Part shown: positions 11,687-59,579 of the stretch, piece by piece | Numbering within the stretch: the first letter of the stretch is position 1 | Layout: each line of letters begins with the position of its first letter | From: Pomphorhynchus laevis | Taxonomy: Eukaryota; Acanthocephala; Palaeacanthocephala; Echinorhynchida; Pomphorhynchidae | Assembly: GCA_012934845.2 (NCBI GenBank) | Contig: WNNJ02003514.1 | Span: 41,988 to 105,987 of the forward strand | DNA length: 64,000 nucleotides | Direction: 5' to 3' | Notes under the pieces: model-generated | The model's input: the letters and a program-made list of their open reading frames with translations, nothing else | The model's database searches: none | What the model was told of the DNA's origin: nothing | Position numbers and translations under genes: made by a program

Positions 11687-12333
11687 ATGCACTTAAGAGT
11701 TAAGAAATTTTCTTTTGTGTATAGTTTAGGTGGTGAGCCAATTGAGCAGGTACATTGCACTAGAGACTTAGGGGTACTTGTGCACGAATCGTTAAACAGT
11801 AGTCCAAACACAGACATTATTATTCAGTCGACCAGACAATTGAGCTATGTGCTTCGTAGGAGCTTTCGTTACCCATCTGTGTTTTGTCTTAAAGTGATGT
11901 ACAACTTAATAATTAGGCCCATTCTTTTATACTGTACACCAGCAACATTTCCGTGCACGCGAGGCGAGCTGAATGATTTAGAAAATGTTCTTCGCAGGTT
12001 GACGAGGTGCTGTCGTCTTCCGAGTAGTAATTCTTATAGGGATCGCTTGCGAGAGATAGGCGCACCGTCGGTTCGGTCTGCGATAGTGTGTAGCGACATC
12101 TTATGCTTTAGAGATATGTTACTCGAACGTGATGGGTGGCCAGCAAACTGAATCCAGCGGAACAAACGTGATACGAATCGGGGCCACTCTTTGACTGTGA
12201 AAACGCTGCACCGTGGGAAGCTGTCTAGAATCAGTCGCCTATCGCACCGGGCGGTGAGGATGTGGAACTTACTTCCGGAGGATATGATCGCTATTCAGAG
12301 TAGACAGCAGTTCATGCGAAGGATGGAGCAATA
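11687..12333 (+). pseudogene. LINE RT C-terminal region, one frameshift
   Basis: The first frame (to 12151) reads YSLGGEPIEQVHCTRDLGVL, then LKVMYNLIIRPILLYCTPAT and LENVLRRLTRCCRLPSS. These are the conserved segments after the RT palm in CR1/Jockey-type LINEs. A frameshift near 12150 restores HSLTVKTLHRGKLS and AVRMWNLLPEDM up to a stop at about 12333. The catalytic RT core is missing, so the 10.9-12.5 kb element lacks most of its ORF2. Confidence 0.7.
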
Positions 12334-12500
12334 GCTGTGCGAGACATACTCACAGTCTATACCGGATCGTTATCCTTGAGAGGAATGGTGAATATTTTTT
12401 CTTTTCATTTTTTTTTCTTTTTTTCATGTGATCAGACAAAACAGCCCTACGGCTACAGTCTTGTAATTGAATAAATAATTGAATAAATAAATAAATAATT
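12334..12500 (+). mobile_element. LINE 3' UTR and (GAATAAATAATT)n tail
   Basis: T-rich 3' UTR followed by gaataaataattgaataaat repeats, a typical short-repeat LINE tail. It is followed by the presumed target-site copy aattgtgctggtct. Confidence 0.6.
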
Positions 12501-12809
12501 GTGCTGGTCTTGTTCATCGTCACTAATCACCAAAATTATGAAACCTAATTATTTCGCGTAAACCTAAATTGCATTTGAAGTTTTTTCAAAGAACAATTTA
12601 GATTTACTAAATTACATTGGCTAAATTACGGTTTTATTCTAAAAATTTTTCAAAAATTTTTATTCAAAATTATTTAATAGTAGTGACATCGATATTTAGG
12701 CAAATAAAGTATGTTTCAATAGGGGATAATAGTAACCCAATTATAGCTGACTTATTTTTAAGTTCTTAATATTATGAAATTATTCATAACTGTGTAAAAA
12801 ATAAATAAT

Positions 12810-13240
12810 TATATAAATATATGAAATATATGTTTCGATACATTGATGATATATGTGTATTTAATTCTAATAATTTTTATTCAATTAGTGAGCACATTTA
12901 TCCAGAAAGCCTTATTCTTAACAAAACCAATATTAATGATAAAGAAGGTGTATATCTAGATATGAACATTAAATTAACATTAACTAAAACTACTATTAAT
13001 TTATATCGTAAAGATGACATATTTAAATTTACAAGAAACATATTTTTGCATGAGCATTCATGCATACCATATAATATAAAATATAATACATTAAATAATG
13101 AAATTTTAAGAATTGCAACAATATGTAATGATATTGGCTTTCTTCAAAATCATTTAAATAATTTAATAGATACATATTTTAAACTAGGTTACTATAAAAA
13201 TAACATCAAGCAGAAAACAGTAAAATATATAAATTAACAC
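12810..13240 (+). pseudogene. Penelope-like element reverse transcriptase, C-terminal part
   Basis: The 138-codon frame starts at the catalytic box FRYIDDICVFNSNNF and continues with EHIYPESLILNKTNI and GVYLDMNIKLTL. The sequence LYRKDDIFKFTRNIFLHEHS follows, then FKLGYYKNNI. RYIDD followed by IYP.ELxLxKTN and a ...YDKRDDF-like stretch is characteristic of Penelope-like RTs rather than LINEs. The fingers and the GTPMG motif are missing upstream, and no GIY-YIG domain follows, so this is a fragment. Confidence 0.75.
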
Positions 13241-13329
13241 AATAATATAAAGAATAAATTTAAACTCTTAAGTGGCAAATTTTTATGGATGGATAACAAA
13301 TAATATACTTTGCATTAGAATAAGATACT

Positions 13330-13450
13330 AGATAGTTGTTTCAGAGGAAATACATCATTAGCATGTATTTGGCCCCCGCTGCTATGTTGGGTAGAGGAAT
13401 AGGGGCCGAAACCTGATAGCATAGCAGTTCCTCCTGATGATCTTATCCCT
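13330..13450 (+). repeat. Repeat family with hairpin arms (copy 1)
   Basis: Contains gctgctatgttgggtag ... ggggccgaaacctgatag ... catagcagttcctcctgatga. GCTGCTATG can pair with CATAGCAG and GGCCCC with GGGGCC. A near-identical copy lies inverted at 39275-39375, and a diverged one is at 42415-42510. The presence of GAAAC and CTGATGA recalls a hammerhead, but a proper stem II was not found. Confidence 0.6.
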
Positions 13451-14852
13451 TATTCGAATACATTGTATATTATGTATTGGTCAATTCATAAAAATTGATT
13501 TTTATTTTAAATTTTAACTTTATATTGATCTCAATTATGTAAAATCTTATAAATTATTCATTATTTAATTATTTGAAATTCAGCATTGTTTTTAATTTTT
13601 GAATGATATAAAATACGTAGACTCAGTTAGCTGGTAAATTTATGCTTTTATTGCTTTATTGCTTTTATTTTATAGTGGATGATACAAACAATTTCCCACA
13701 GTTTATGTGAATAATGTATCTTATATTTTAATAGCTTACTTTTCTTCTGTTGGTGATAGCTACTGCGAGCTTACTACAATATAAAATCAAACACCACAAA
13801 CGATATGATCCGTATTGTGGCGCTTCCTAATATTAATATAACAGGTCATTATTGTTCATTAGTAACACTAATAATTAATTTACAGCTTGTTTTTAGCATA
13901 GACGATTTTCCTATTTGCTGTTTGAAAGCCAAAAGTTGTATCAATCACAAAATATTCTTCTTCCGTAAGCTTAAAAGTTATAGTCTCGCAATCTTGTCTC
14001 GGAATTTTAACCTCGTTGCATAGTAGTCACGTTTTAAAACTTTACGATGAATCACAATAGCATATTTGTCACATAACATATCCAATCACAATAACATATT
14101 TGTCACATACCATATCTAATCACAGTAACATATGCTCACTTAGGGTAGCATTATATATGTTTTTAATATATACATGTATCCAACAATCATGTACCATGTT
14201 ATGATCATTGTGTATTCTTTAGCTTTGCTATTATTTGTCTGTTGAAATTCAATCAGCATTTAAGTAATGTGGATGCAAATTCTCACTCACTTAGATTATT
14301 TATAAATGCAAAATATTCAAAATATTTAAGTTATCTTATTTCATTTACGAATACTTTATGCAAATTCCAATTTAACCATTCTATGCGAATACGTAGACGG
14401 TGTATATGAGTTGCATGTACATTTGATCATCATCTAAGCAACTGCATTCTAGTTAAATTTTATTTTATTTAAGAAATGCAATCACAGAGCCTAAAGACGA
14501 ACAATCTACACTACTATATGTATATATCAGTGAGCAATGCCTTCTAAATAAAAAGACACTTTATCGCATTTGCCACCGATAATTTTTAACTAAAATTCAA
14601 TTAGATACGATAATATGTTGACCAAATATTATCGCTCCTAACATAATCAAAACTTACTTATTATATTATCTTAGGATTTCTTGATATTTACGTTTAATTG
14701 AGACAACGTTTTAGATATTTGTTGAAAAATATTTAAATATAGTTAAGTGTATTTCACAGACTAACTGCTAGATCTTATTTGTTAACGGATTCATGAAATC
14801 ACATAGCTATAATAACTTTTATTCATTCATATTATAATTATCATTCTTTTAG
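13451..14852. other. Upstream region of the p38 gene, noncoding
   Basis: AT-rich, without a recognised frame. A 34-bp unit (starting aatcacaatagcatatttgt) is tandemly repeated about 2.4 times at 14050-14138. A clear promoter could not be identified. The last bases, tcattcttttag (14841-14852), look like a splice acceptor directly before the p38 start codon. Confidence 0.45.
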
Positions 14853-51855
<37,003 letters not shown>

Positions 51856-52550
51856 AATTGTTTTTCATGCTTGTAAAGTGAATTTGACATTTTTGTTTGC
51901 TTATAAAATTTGTTTTTAAATGATCTCTAGATTGTTAAATTTTTTGTTTGTTGATTACATTTGTGCCAACATTTGAATTATCATCTGCTGACGACTGCCA
52001 ATAAAATTATGTTTCTTTTTGTTGTTGTGATAGCTGGTTGTAACGAAAATTAAATAATTGTCCCATGAAGCGAATAAATCTGCTATGGAACCGTAGTTCA
52101 ATTGCTTGCACTTAAAATCAAATGTATTTTACATAATCGAGCAATCAATAGTATTTTCTAATGATTAAAAGTTTGATTCAATCATGACTGGCAAAATTAT
52201 TAATAAAATTGATATTTTAAACTACAGAAGTTTTTTGCTGTTTTTAAGCTTATTATATCGACAATATTACTCGTTTAAAACCATCTAATTCACTCATGCA
52301 AATAAAATTGTTAACTAAGAAATCTTCTTCAGTTTCACGCTAGAAAAAAATAATTTCGCATATTCACAATTATGTCACATCACATAAAATTCTGGAAGAA
52401 TTCAGCTCAATAAGGGAGCAATTCGAGAAAACTTGCTTGTACTGCTAAATTTTCGTATTAACTTCTCTCGGTCACCTTAAATTATTATTTCAGTCGTTTG
52501 CGTATTGTGCATAAAAATAAAATCCTGGCATTTGTACTATACAGCTAAGA
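51856..52550 (+). other. Downstream region of p38, noncoding
   Basis: Follows the p38 stop. Candidate polyadenylation-type signals are common because of AT richness (aataaaattatg near 52001), so the transcript end cannot be fixed. Confidence 0.4.
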
Positions 52551-52552
52551 TT

Positions 52553-52879
52553 TTACTTGTGTTTTCCAATACTGCTCACGTATCTTGTCGTATTTTGTTT
52601 TTCATTCAACCAGGCTTTTAAAATCATTACATTAAACGAATGCATAGTTTTTACGTGAATAGAGCGTTCTACAGAAGCATCGCTCTTATCTATTTTTAAC
52701 TTGCCATATTGTAAATTTATTCTGTGGTTGAGCATTCCTGATTCCTCGCCCACGTATTGAATAGAACATGAACTGCAAGTCAATTTTACAGACAATGGTC
52801 TTTTTTTGATGTTTAAATTATTGCTGATCATATGCCTTCTAGGTGTCATTGTGCGCTCGAAATATGCTGTGTCTTCCAC
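52553..52879 (-). pseudogene. Penelope-like GIY-YIG endonuclease fragment
   Basis: The frame reads KLTCSSCSIQYVGEESGMLN, then HRINLQYGKLKIDKSDASVE and HSFNVMILKAW. A CxxC followed by YVGET, an L..R.N.H stretch, and a later H-F segment is the pattern of the GIY-YIG domain at the C-terminus of Penelope-like polymerases. The first GIY box is worn (upstream residues do not show a clear YL-x-Y). No RT is attached here. No stop within the 108 codons. Confidence 0.55.
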
Positions 52880-52889
52880 ATAAACATTG

Positions 52890-54335
52890 GTTTTACATAT
52901 TTATCTCGGGACAATACAATACAATTTTTTATTGTCCTCTTCCCTCGTTTTCCTATCAAAGCTATGATCGTATATACGATCATAAGATATACATCTTCGG
53001 TGTATACGTCGGAGTATATATCTTCGGTGTATACACGATAGGGTATGCCAACTTCTTATATTTTAATTAATTTCTTAATGTTATTTTTTTATATCCTCAA
53101 CTCAATATTCTTAAAAAATGATATCGATAACATGAAAAAGTACATTAAGTATTCGTCGGGATTCATTCAATTTGCGATATTGACATTTGCTGAAAAGTCA
53201 ATCAGTTGTGTTTTAAACAAACATCTTAGTGTAAAACGATACTTGTGAATATGACTTGCAGCCTTCGCAATATAATTCTTAGAATTATTAATGCTGTTTT
53301 ATGTCATTATCGTTGCATGTATTTGTAACGAAAAAATCATATTGTTGAAAACGTTCCGTTGTGTTAAGTAAAGGCATTTAATCAAATTAATTATATTTAA
53401 TAGAAAATAACAGTTTTCAAGCGTTATTTACTTGTCATCTTTAATTTTATTCGGATGAAGAATTTTAACGATGGCAAATTGAGTCCAAATGTTATAAGAA
53501 AATATTCGTGTATTGGCACAGAAATTAAAAATTTTAAATTGTTATATTTAATTAATATTTCGTGTATAAACACAAGAAGGTAAAAATTATGAATTGTATA
53601 TTTATAGTTGATACACCCAAAATTGATAAACCCGTTAGTGATAATATCATTTATGCCTGCATAGACACTCCTTGTATCTTTGAAATTAACTGTCAATTTA
53701 TTATATCTGTAACTTTTTCTTTTATAAATGGCGTTACTTAATGATAATACAAGTTTTGGATAAACAATTCGGATTAAATTTATCATTATTTGTTGGTCTG
53801 CATCAATGTCGAGAATAGTCCATTAACTATTCGATTATTCCTAATTTATCGTTTCTAGTAATGGCTAAAATTACTAGAGAAAATTATTATATATTAATAT
53901 TAAATATTAATATTTTATTATTTTACATTTTATTATATTTATTAATATTTATAATATTAATATTATATTAATATTATTGAATATTAATATTTATATTTAA
54001 AATAAAATCCTTCAAATTTAAAAATTTAAATTTAAATTTCTGGTTTAGAGTTTATTATACTCGTTTATATTAGAAATGCCACGAAATGTTTTATTTTAGA
54101 TACTTATTTGTAGAAAAACAAATGCATTTTTACTGCTGTTTGTCAAGTATTCGTAATTTATGAAGAAGAATATCCAAAGAATATTAATGGATATTAATAT
54201 CCATTAATATCCTTATTTTATATATCTGTTAATACATATTGTTCATATGGAACAAGAAATGGAAAAAATTTTTGATAAGAAATAGAACATCTTATTTATA
54301 TAGAGCAAGTAATGGAATAAGAAAACTAAGATTTA
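52890..54335. other. AT-rich intergenic stretch
   Basis: Around 52960-53040 the unit tcttcggtgtata recurs beside the palindrome gatcgtatatacgatc. 53890-54010 is almost pure A/T (attaatattaaatattaata). The 120-codon minus frame at 53786-53424 shows no family pattern. Confidence 0.4.
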
Positions 54336-54339
54336 GTTA

Positions 54340-54532
54340 ATTGAATTGAAAAGCCATCAGCAAATGAAAATTGAATTCATTTATAATATTTCGTAAAAAC
54401 AAATCTGTCATCCTCAATAATATTTAATTGTATAGATATATTAAATATTCCTGATGATAGATTTGTTCTGTCAAAATATTGAAAATAAATAAATTTTCAT
54501 TTGCTGGGTATGCCCTCTTTTATTCAATTAAA
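54340..54532. mobile_element. Hairpin element (cagcaaatgaaaatt ends)
   Basis: attgaattgaaaagccatca ... caaatctgtcatcctcaata is repeated inverted as tcctgatgatagatttg ... ttttcatttgctg ... ttattcaatt. A 190-bp palindromic MITE-like unit. Confidence 0.6.
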
Positions 54533-55149
54533 TAGGAGAAAAACCAAAAGGTTTCATTCCAATTCAAAGATTTTAAAATTTATTTTACAATATTTTAGAG
54601 ATTATCGTCATTTATATCACTATAAACAATATCCGTTTTTAGATGATATCAGCTGTTAGCTCTTAATTGATCAGATATTTCCGATAAATATGGCAAATAA
54701 TACGCATTTGTTATTTTTTAAATAAATAATTTGTTGGAATCGATGATACGAACTTTCACGGCATCGGATAGAAATACTATTCGAGTTAAAAAGGCTATTA
54801 TGGGAAAATTTGTTGACAATTCAGAATTTAATAAGCAAGCATTGATTGGCAAAAATATCTGCTCAATCAATATTTGTTCAATTCGTTATTCATATTAAAA
54901 CGATAAATAATATTTTAATTATAAATGCAGGTAAATTTAAAAAATGTGATTATTTTTGAACGTTTTACTAACTGTTTCTAATTCAATATTTATTAGCAAT
55001 AATTATATCTGTTCTTATTTTCACTACTCTTTTTACCTCATAGCAATATGGCCTTTGATGATTGAGGAATACTATACAAATAAGTATCTATCAAGTTGCT
55101 TGATTTTTAGAACAACTCATTTTCTTAATGCATAGAGCCTGTGCTATAT

Positions 55150-55608
55150 ATGCAGACAATGATAAGTAGACAGTACAACAAATTCAAATTGAAGCAATTT
55201 CGTTACAAATTTTGGATAATCAAGGCGTGTGCGTTTATTTATAGTTTGTGCTTCGCAAAAACGGTGTTTCACGTAAAATGCGGCAAAGTTGAAAAATCGA
55301 AACACGCTTTTAAGCGATACCGGCATTTGATAAGAAGATTCTATGGAGTGGGCGCAGTTATCGTAATATTGATTATTTATCCAATCAGCATAGTGATCAC
55401 AATGTTACGGTTTTTCTCTCTCTTTACGAATACTCGCGACAATAACAATATATACTACCCAACAATGACATCTTCGGTCTGCGGTAATGAAGTAACATCG
55501 TTAAATTCAATGGTTAATCATAGCAGACAACAATCCGGTATTGCTCATTCGTTGCCATCTTTCGTTTATCTTAACTATTTATTTCTTCTTGACTCAAATT
55601 CAATCAAG
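55150..55608 (+). CDS. Possible exon of an unknown single-pass membrane protein
   Basis: An open frame with a hydrophobic segment (GVGAVIVILIIYPISIVITM, about 55339-55402) is preceded by a basic stretch (KHAFKRYRHLIRRFYG) and followed by a polar tail. It ends at a good donor, AAG|GTAAGC (55608/55609), and a possible acceptor (atatatgcag) lies at 55145-55154. This arrangement fits an internal exon coding a membrane anchor. I do not recognise the family and found no partner exon, so it may be chance. Confidence 0.3.
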
Positions 55609-56270
55609 GTAAGCTGTGCTTCGTCATTTTGTACAAACTACTTTTTTAATTTACTTGAATTATGAAAAGCTTACTCAACCATACCAATTATGCATGTTAT
55701 TTAATTCAATCAACTTTAATGTATTTAGTTAAAATTATTTGTAATTTACTTAGGACGATTACCAGATACAAACTTATGTCACGACGAATGCATAAACGTT
55801 GACCTTATTCAAAATTAACTTTTATTATCCCGCACAAATATAAAATGTTTCCTGCAGAAATAATACACATATCGCGGTCATTTGATGAAACTTTCAAATT
55901 TCATCAAAAATGATACTCTAAACGAATGCCGAAAATGATAGAAGAGATCAGTTTTCACTTGGATGTCGAGCTGAATCTAACTTAGTTTCTGGAGAACATT
56001 TGAATTGTGCTTACAACTAAAGAACATGTTAAGCACATTGTGAATTACACGTAAAAAATGAATTTAATTTTTTAATTATTTTAAAATTTAATAAAAAAAA
56101 ATTATAGGAATATTTTGATATATATACGCAATAAAATAATAAACTAATAAGTGGAGAAGGCAAGTAAGTTATTGAATTTATGAAAAGATGCAAAAATAAG
56201 TTTAAGTGACTTGTTTTCTGTTGTGCTCTAATTTCCTTTCAACGTAATTTTGTGAATATGCATTGCTTAT
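55609..56270. other. Noncoding AT-rich stretch
   Basis: No frame or repeat of note was seen. Confidence 0.4.
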
Positions 56271-56274
56271 ACGA

Positions 56275-56715
56275 ACCGTTATTCTTCATTAGTCAGTTTC
56301 ATATTTATCCTCGTGTCGTTCTTTCAAATCCTATCAGCATCACTGTACACCACAATCAGCGTGGGTTGATCTCATCAGCAGTTAGCTCACATTTACATTT
56401 CGCTGTTCGGTCATGTCACTGTTTCTGCTGAACTCCTTGTGACGAAATGCTGGTTTATATTTGGCTTATATACCAAATTGCACAATTAATGTGTTCTATA
56501 GTTGGTGTGGGCGGTAATGTTTATTCACAATTCGAATCCACCACGCATTGAATTTTTTATTATTCGTTAATATATGAATTGTTCACCTATTGTGAACATT
56601 CATTGCTTGCATGAGCCGTATTCTTTCATTTGTCAGTTTCATATTATCCTCGTGTGGTTCTTTCAATCCTATCAACATGAACTGTACACTACAATCGGCC
56701 TGGTTGTAGTAATTG
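56275..56715 (+). repeat. Direct-tandem copy of the Penelope-type terminal repeat
   Basis: A full unit (about 56283-56625) is followed by the start of a second (about 56626-56710). The strings gtcagtttcatatt, atcagcatcactgtacac, ctgctgaactccttgt and tgtgttctatagttggtgtg match the 42.6-kb unit. The ribozyme core is worn on the minus strand (GAAC in place of GAAA). Confidence 0.7.
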
Positions 56716-57186
56716 TTTATTTCATATCAAAAACGTATACGTGTTTATCCTACGATGGGATGTACGTACATCTACAATTTGTACATCATATTATGTTTGG
56801 ATGTAGAAACAAATCAACAATGTGTTCATTCTCTCATAGGATTTGTTCATCAATCATTATCATTAAAAAGTAATTTGACCTTTAAATAGTTTGAAATCTA
56901 ATAGACATACAACTAAAAACTTGCAGACTAAGGACTTGCAGACTAACGACTATAATCGAATAGACGATTGACTTAAGACCATAAATACACAATAAATAAC
57001 ATACAATAGTTCCTGCGTTTCAGATAGTTCCTGGTTCGCGTAAGAATAATTGAACACGTGTTTCTGATATTGAAGAATTATTAATCGAAATATTCGAAAT
57101 TTTGTTGACTAGGTCGAATTTGCTGACGTAATTTGTATTTTCTTTTTTTTTGTGTTTTCCTTTTTCGCTTTTTATATACAAGATCG

Positions 57187-57636
57187 ATGGTAGGACGGAA
57201 AAGGAAGTATTTCAATAAGTATACGCCTTCTGACGATGCGAATATAGTGAGCATGTTACCACAATTGAAACAAGTAGAGCTTAAAAATTAATGTAAAAAG
57301 CGTGGTATTACATGTGTAGGTTCTGAAGTAGAGATGATATCACGCACGAAGCTTTATTAAACAAAACACAACGAATCTATGCGGTCCATGTATAGCATCA
57401 AGTAATTCGGTTCAGTTTAATACTTCATCAATTTGTAAAAATTAATCAGGATGTTTAAGTTTCTTAGGTTGCGGAAAGGATAGAGATGTAAGTTTTACAA
57501 AGGAAGAAACTAAATCAAAATCGACACAAACCACGACGACATCTTTGTCATCCAACATAGTGATGTTACCTTTAAAAAAAGGATTTATTTTAACGTGGCA
57601 AATGCGTGCTAGCGCACGCTTACATGACCACAAAAA
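57187..57636 (+). pseudogene. CR1-like LINE ORF1 N-terminus with SAP-like motif
   Basis: From ATG at 57187: MVGRKRKYFNKYTPSDDANI, then LPQLKQVELKN, a TAA, and in the same frame CKKRGITCVGSEVEMISRTK. The last parts together resemble a SAP DNA-binding motif (L..LK..C..RG....G.K.E.I.R). After a frame change, SGCLSFLGCGKDRDVSFTKE and KSKSTQTTTTSL continue to about 57630, where a minus-strand LINE piece begins. The rest of this ORF1 seems to resume at 58563. Confidence 0.45.
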
Positions 57637-58557
57637 AAGAGACTGTGAATCAGGTGTCGAGAAGGTGTGAACGGAGGATGTGTTTGAATGTGATAAAGGA
57701 GGGAGCGCGGCGGACGTCGAGAGGGAGTTGATTCCAGGCGAGTGAGGCGGCGACGAGGAAGGATCGGAGACCGTAGTTGTTGGAGTAATTAGGAACGTGG
57801 AGTAAGAGGGTATGACAGGAACGAAGCGATAGCGAGGTGGGGCGAGTATCGTCTAAGAAAGGAAGGTTGATGAACGATGGGGAGCCGACATCGATGAGAC
57901 GAAAGGTAACGAGAAGAAGGCGGAGTTTGATGCGGATGTGGATAGTGGGCCAGGAGAGTTGGGCAAAATATGTGGATGTGTGGTCGAAGCGACGGAGACG
58001 AAAGATCACTCGAACGGCGGTGTTGATTATTCGTTGTAGGGGTAGGATGATGGATTTTGGAGAATTGGCGAAAAGGCTAAGGCAGTAATCGATTTTAGGG
58101 AAAAGAAGCGATGAAATAAGAGACATACAAGAACGGAAGTCGATAAGGGGGCGGATACGGCGGATGTCACGGAGAATTAAGTTAGATGAGCGGACCTTGT
58201 CACGGACGAAGGGTTTAAGGGAAAGGTGATCATCGAAATGGAAGCCTAAGAAAGTGAGATTGTGGACTATGGGGATGATCGATGAGGCAAAATATACAGT
58301 GGGAGGAGATATGTTTGGTTTACGGGGGAGGATCCACATTATTTTGGACTTTTCGGGGTTTAGAACGAGATGGAGATTGAAGAGACGTTTGTAGATAGAA
58401 GAAAGACAGTTGGAGGCAGAAATGCCGATATCGTGTATGCGATGTGCGGGTGCATGAGCATAGATTAGAATGTCATCGGCATATTGCATGACCTTAAAGG
58501 AGTAAGGTTTGATAAACGGATATAAATCGCCAAGCAGAAGAGAGAAAAGCAGGGGAC
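57637..58557 (-). pseudogene. LINE reverse transcriptase C-terminal half, 5' truncated
   Basis: The minus frame from about 58557 reads QGPLLFSLLLGDLYPF, then VMQYADDILIYAHAP (catalytic box), LTFLGFHFDDHLSLKPFV, RDKVRSSNLILRDIRRIRPL, FPKIDYCLSLFANSPK, and ends SHLLDT with stop. It is open throughout, so it is a fairly young insertion. It lacks everything before the GVPQG motif. It interrupts the ORF1 of the plus-strand CR1-like element. A 68-bp piece of it is present at 11605-11672. Confidence 0.8.
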
Positions 58558-58562
58558 CTTGT

Positions 58563-59563
58563 ACTAGTCCGGATTGTAGTGTTATTACTCCTGTTCATTA
58601 TTCACGTAAGTCACTTAATTTAGACAGGCAGCATATATTTTGTACTGTTTGCCTACATAATTTATTGTTGACTATTTCAAATCGTCTGTCAGAATTCAAA
58701 GAATGTGCAGCGAAACGTGATTATCATGTCAACGAATCTCAAGCTCATGTTAATCGACAGTACAGTGATAATGAAATAGGCGTTTACGAGGACTCGGATA
58801 CAATTCTAATAAATGATTCAAACACTGTTCACTATTCGAACGACAAAGAAGACTTATCATTGATTTACATAGAAGTAGTATTACCAATTTCAATAGTAAT
58901 GATATTCTTCCAGCTTTAACACCTTTCCGGATTAATAGTATTCATAAAACTTTAAATGCGAGCAAAAACTTAACGATAAGTATTTCACCAGATACCTTTA
59001 AAGGTAACCCCATTAGTAGCGCAGGTAACAATAGTAAATCAGAATTATTCATGAACATAGGCGATGGATCATTCTTAATTTCCAATGAAATTATTAACCA
59101 TGGCAAATGTATAACTTATAATGCAGCACGTGATAATAAGGCGATCCGAAATAGAAAAAGGTATGCATCAAGAGATCGGTGTTTAATCTTGACTAATATT
59201 CCAGAATCTGATGGGAATTCCGCTAACCTTAAATTAAATAGTGATTTATCAGCAATTCGGACTTTGCTTTCTAAGATATTTCATAAAAACGAATTATCCA
59301 TAATAAAGGAACTGAAAGTTCTGGGAGTGTTTAGATTGGGAAAAAGCATGGAAATCAATAAAAATCAATATCCACGATTGTTAAAAATTGTACTTCAGTC
59401 TAGTTATAATGCCAAATGCATTTAGATTCGTAGATTTAGAATTACTAGCAATATAAGAATACATAAGGATCTTAGCCATGAAGAACGAATACAACTAAGA
59501 TCGGCTAAATCTAAAAACGATTTAGATACAACTACATCGAACGCTGAAACTTTTCTACATTGA
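58563..59563 (+). pseudogene. CR1-like LINE ORF1, remaining part
   Basis: First frame: a Cys/His-rich start (DRQHIFCTVCLHNLLLTI) and an acidic middle, stop at 58919. Second frame (59051-59425): RCLILTNIPESDGNSANLKL, then LKVLGVFRLGKSMEINK and YPRLLKIVLQSSYNAK. After one stop it continues IRIHKDLSHEERIQLRSAKS. The same ORF1 end pattern is at 10931-11263. Broken by at least three stops or shifts. Confidence 0.6.
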
Positions 59564-59579
59564 GACACCGTCAAGTATT

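Noticed and set aside
13403-13440. Hammerhead at the 13.4-kb repeat
   Set aside because: GAAAC and CTGATGA are present but flanking bases do not form a proper stem II, so only a hairpin repeat is claimed.
53424-53786. 120-codon minus frame
   Set aside because: AT-rich, no motif, no splice or start support.
58509-58562. Start of the 136-codon plus frame at 58509-58919 as a single gene
   Set aside because: The first part is antisense to the minus-strand LINE RT; only the part after 58563 fits the CR1-like ORF1.
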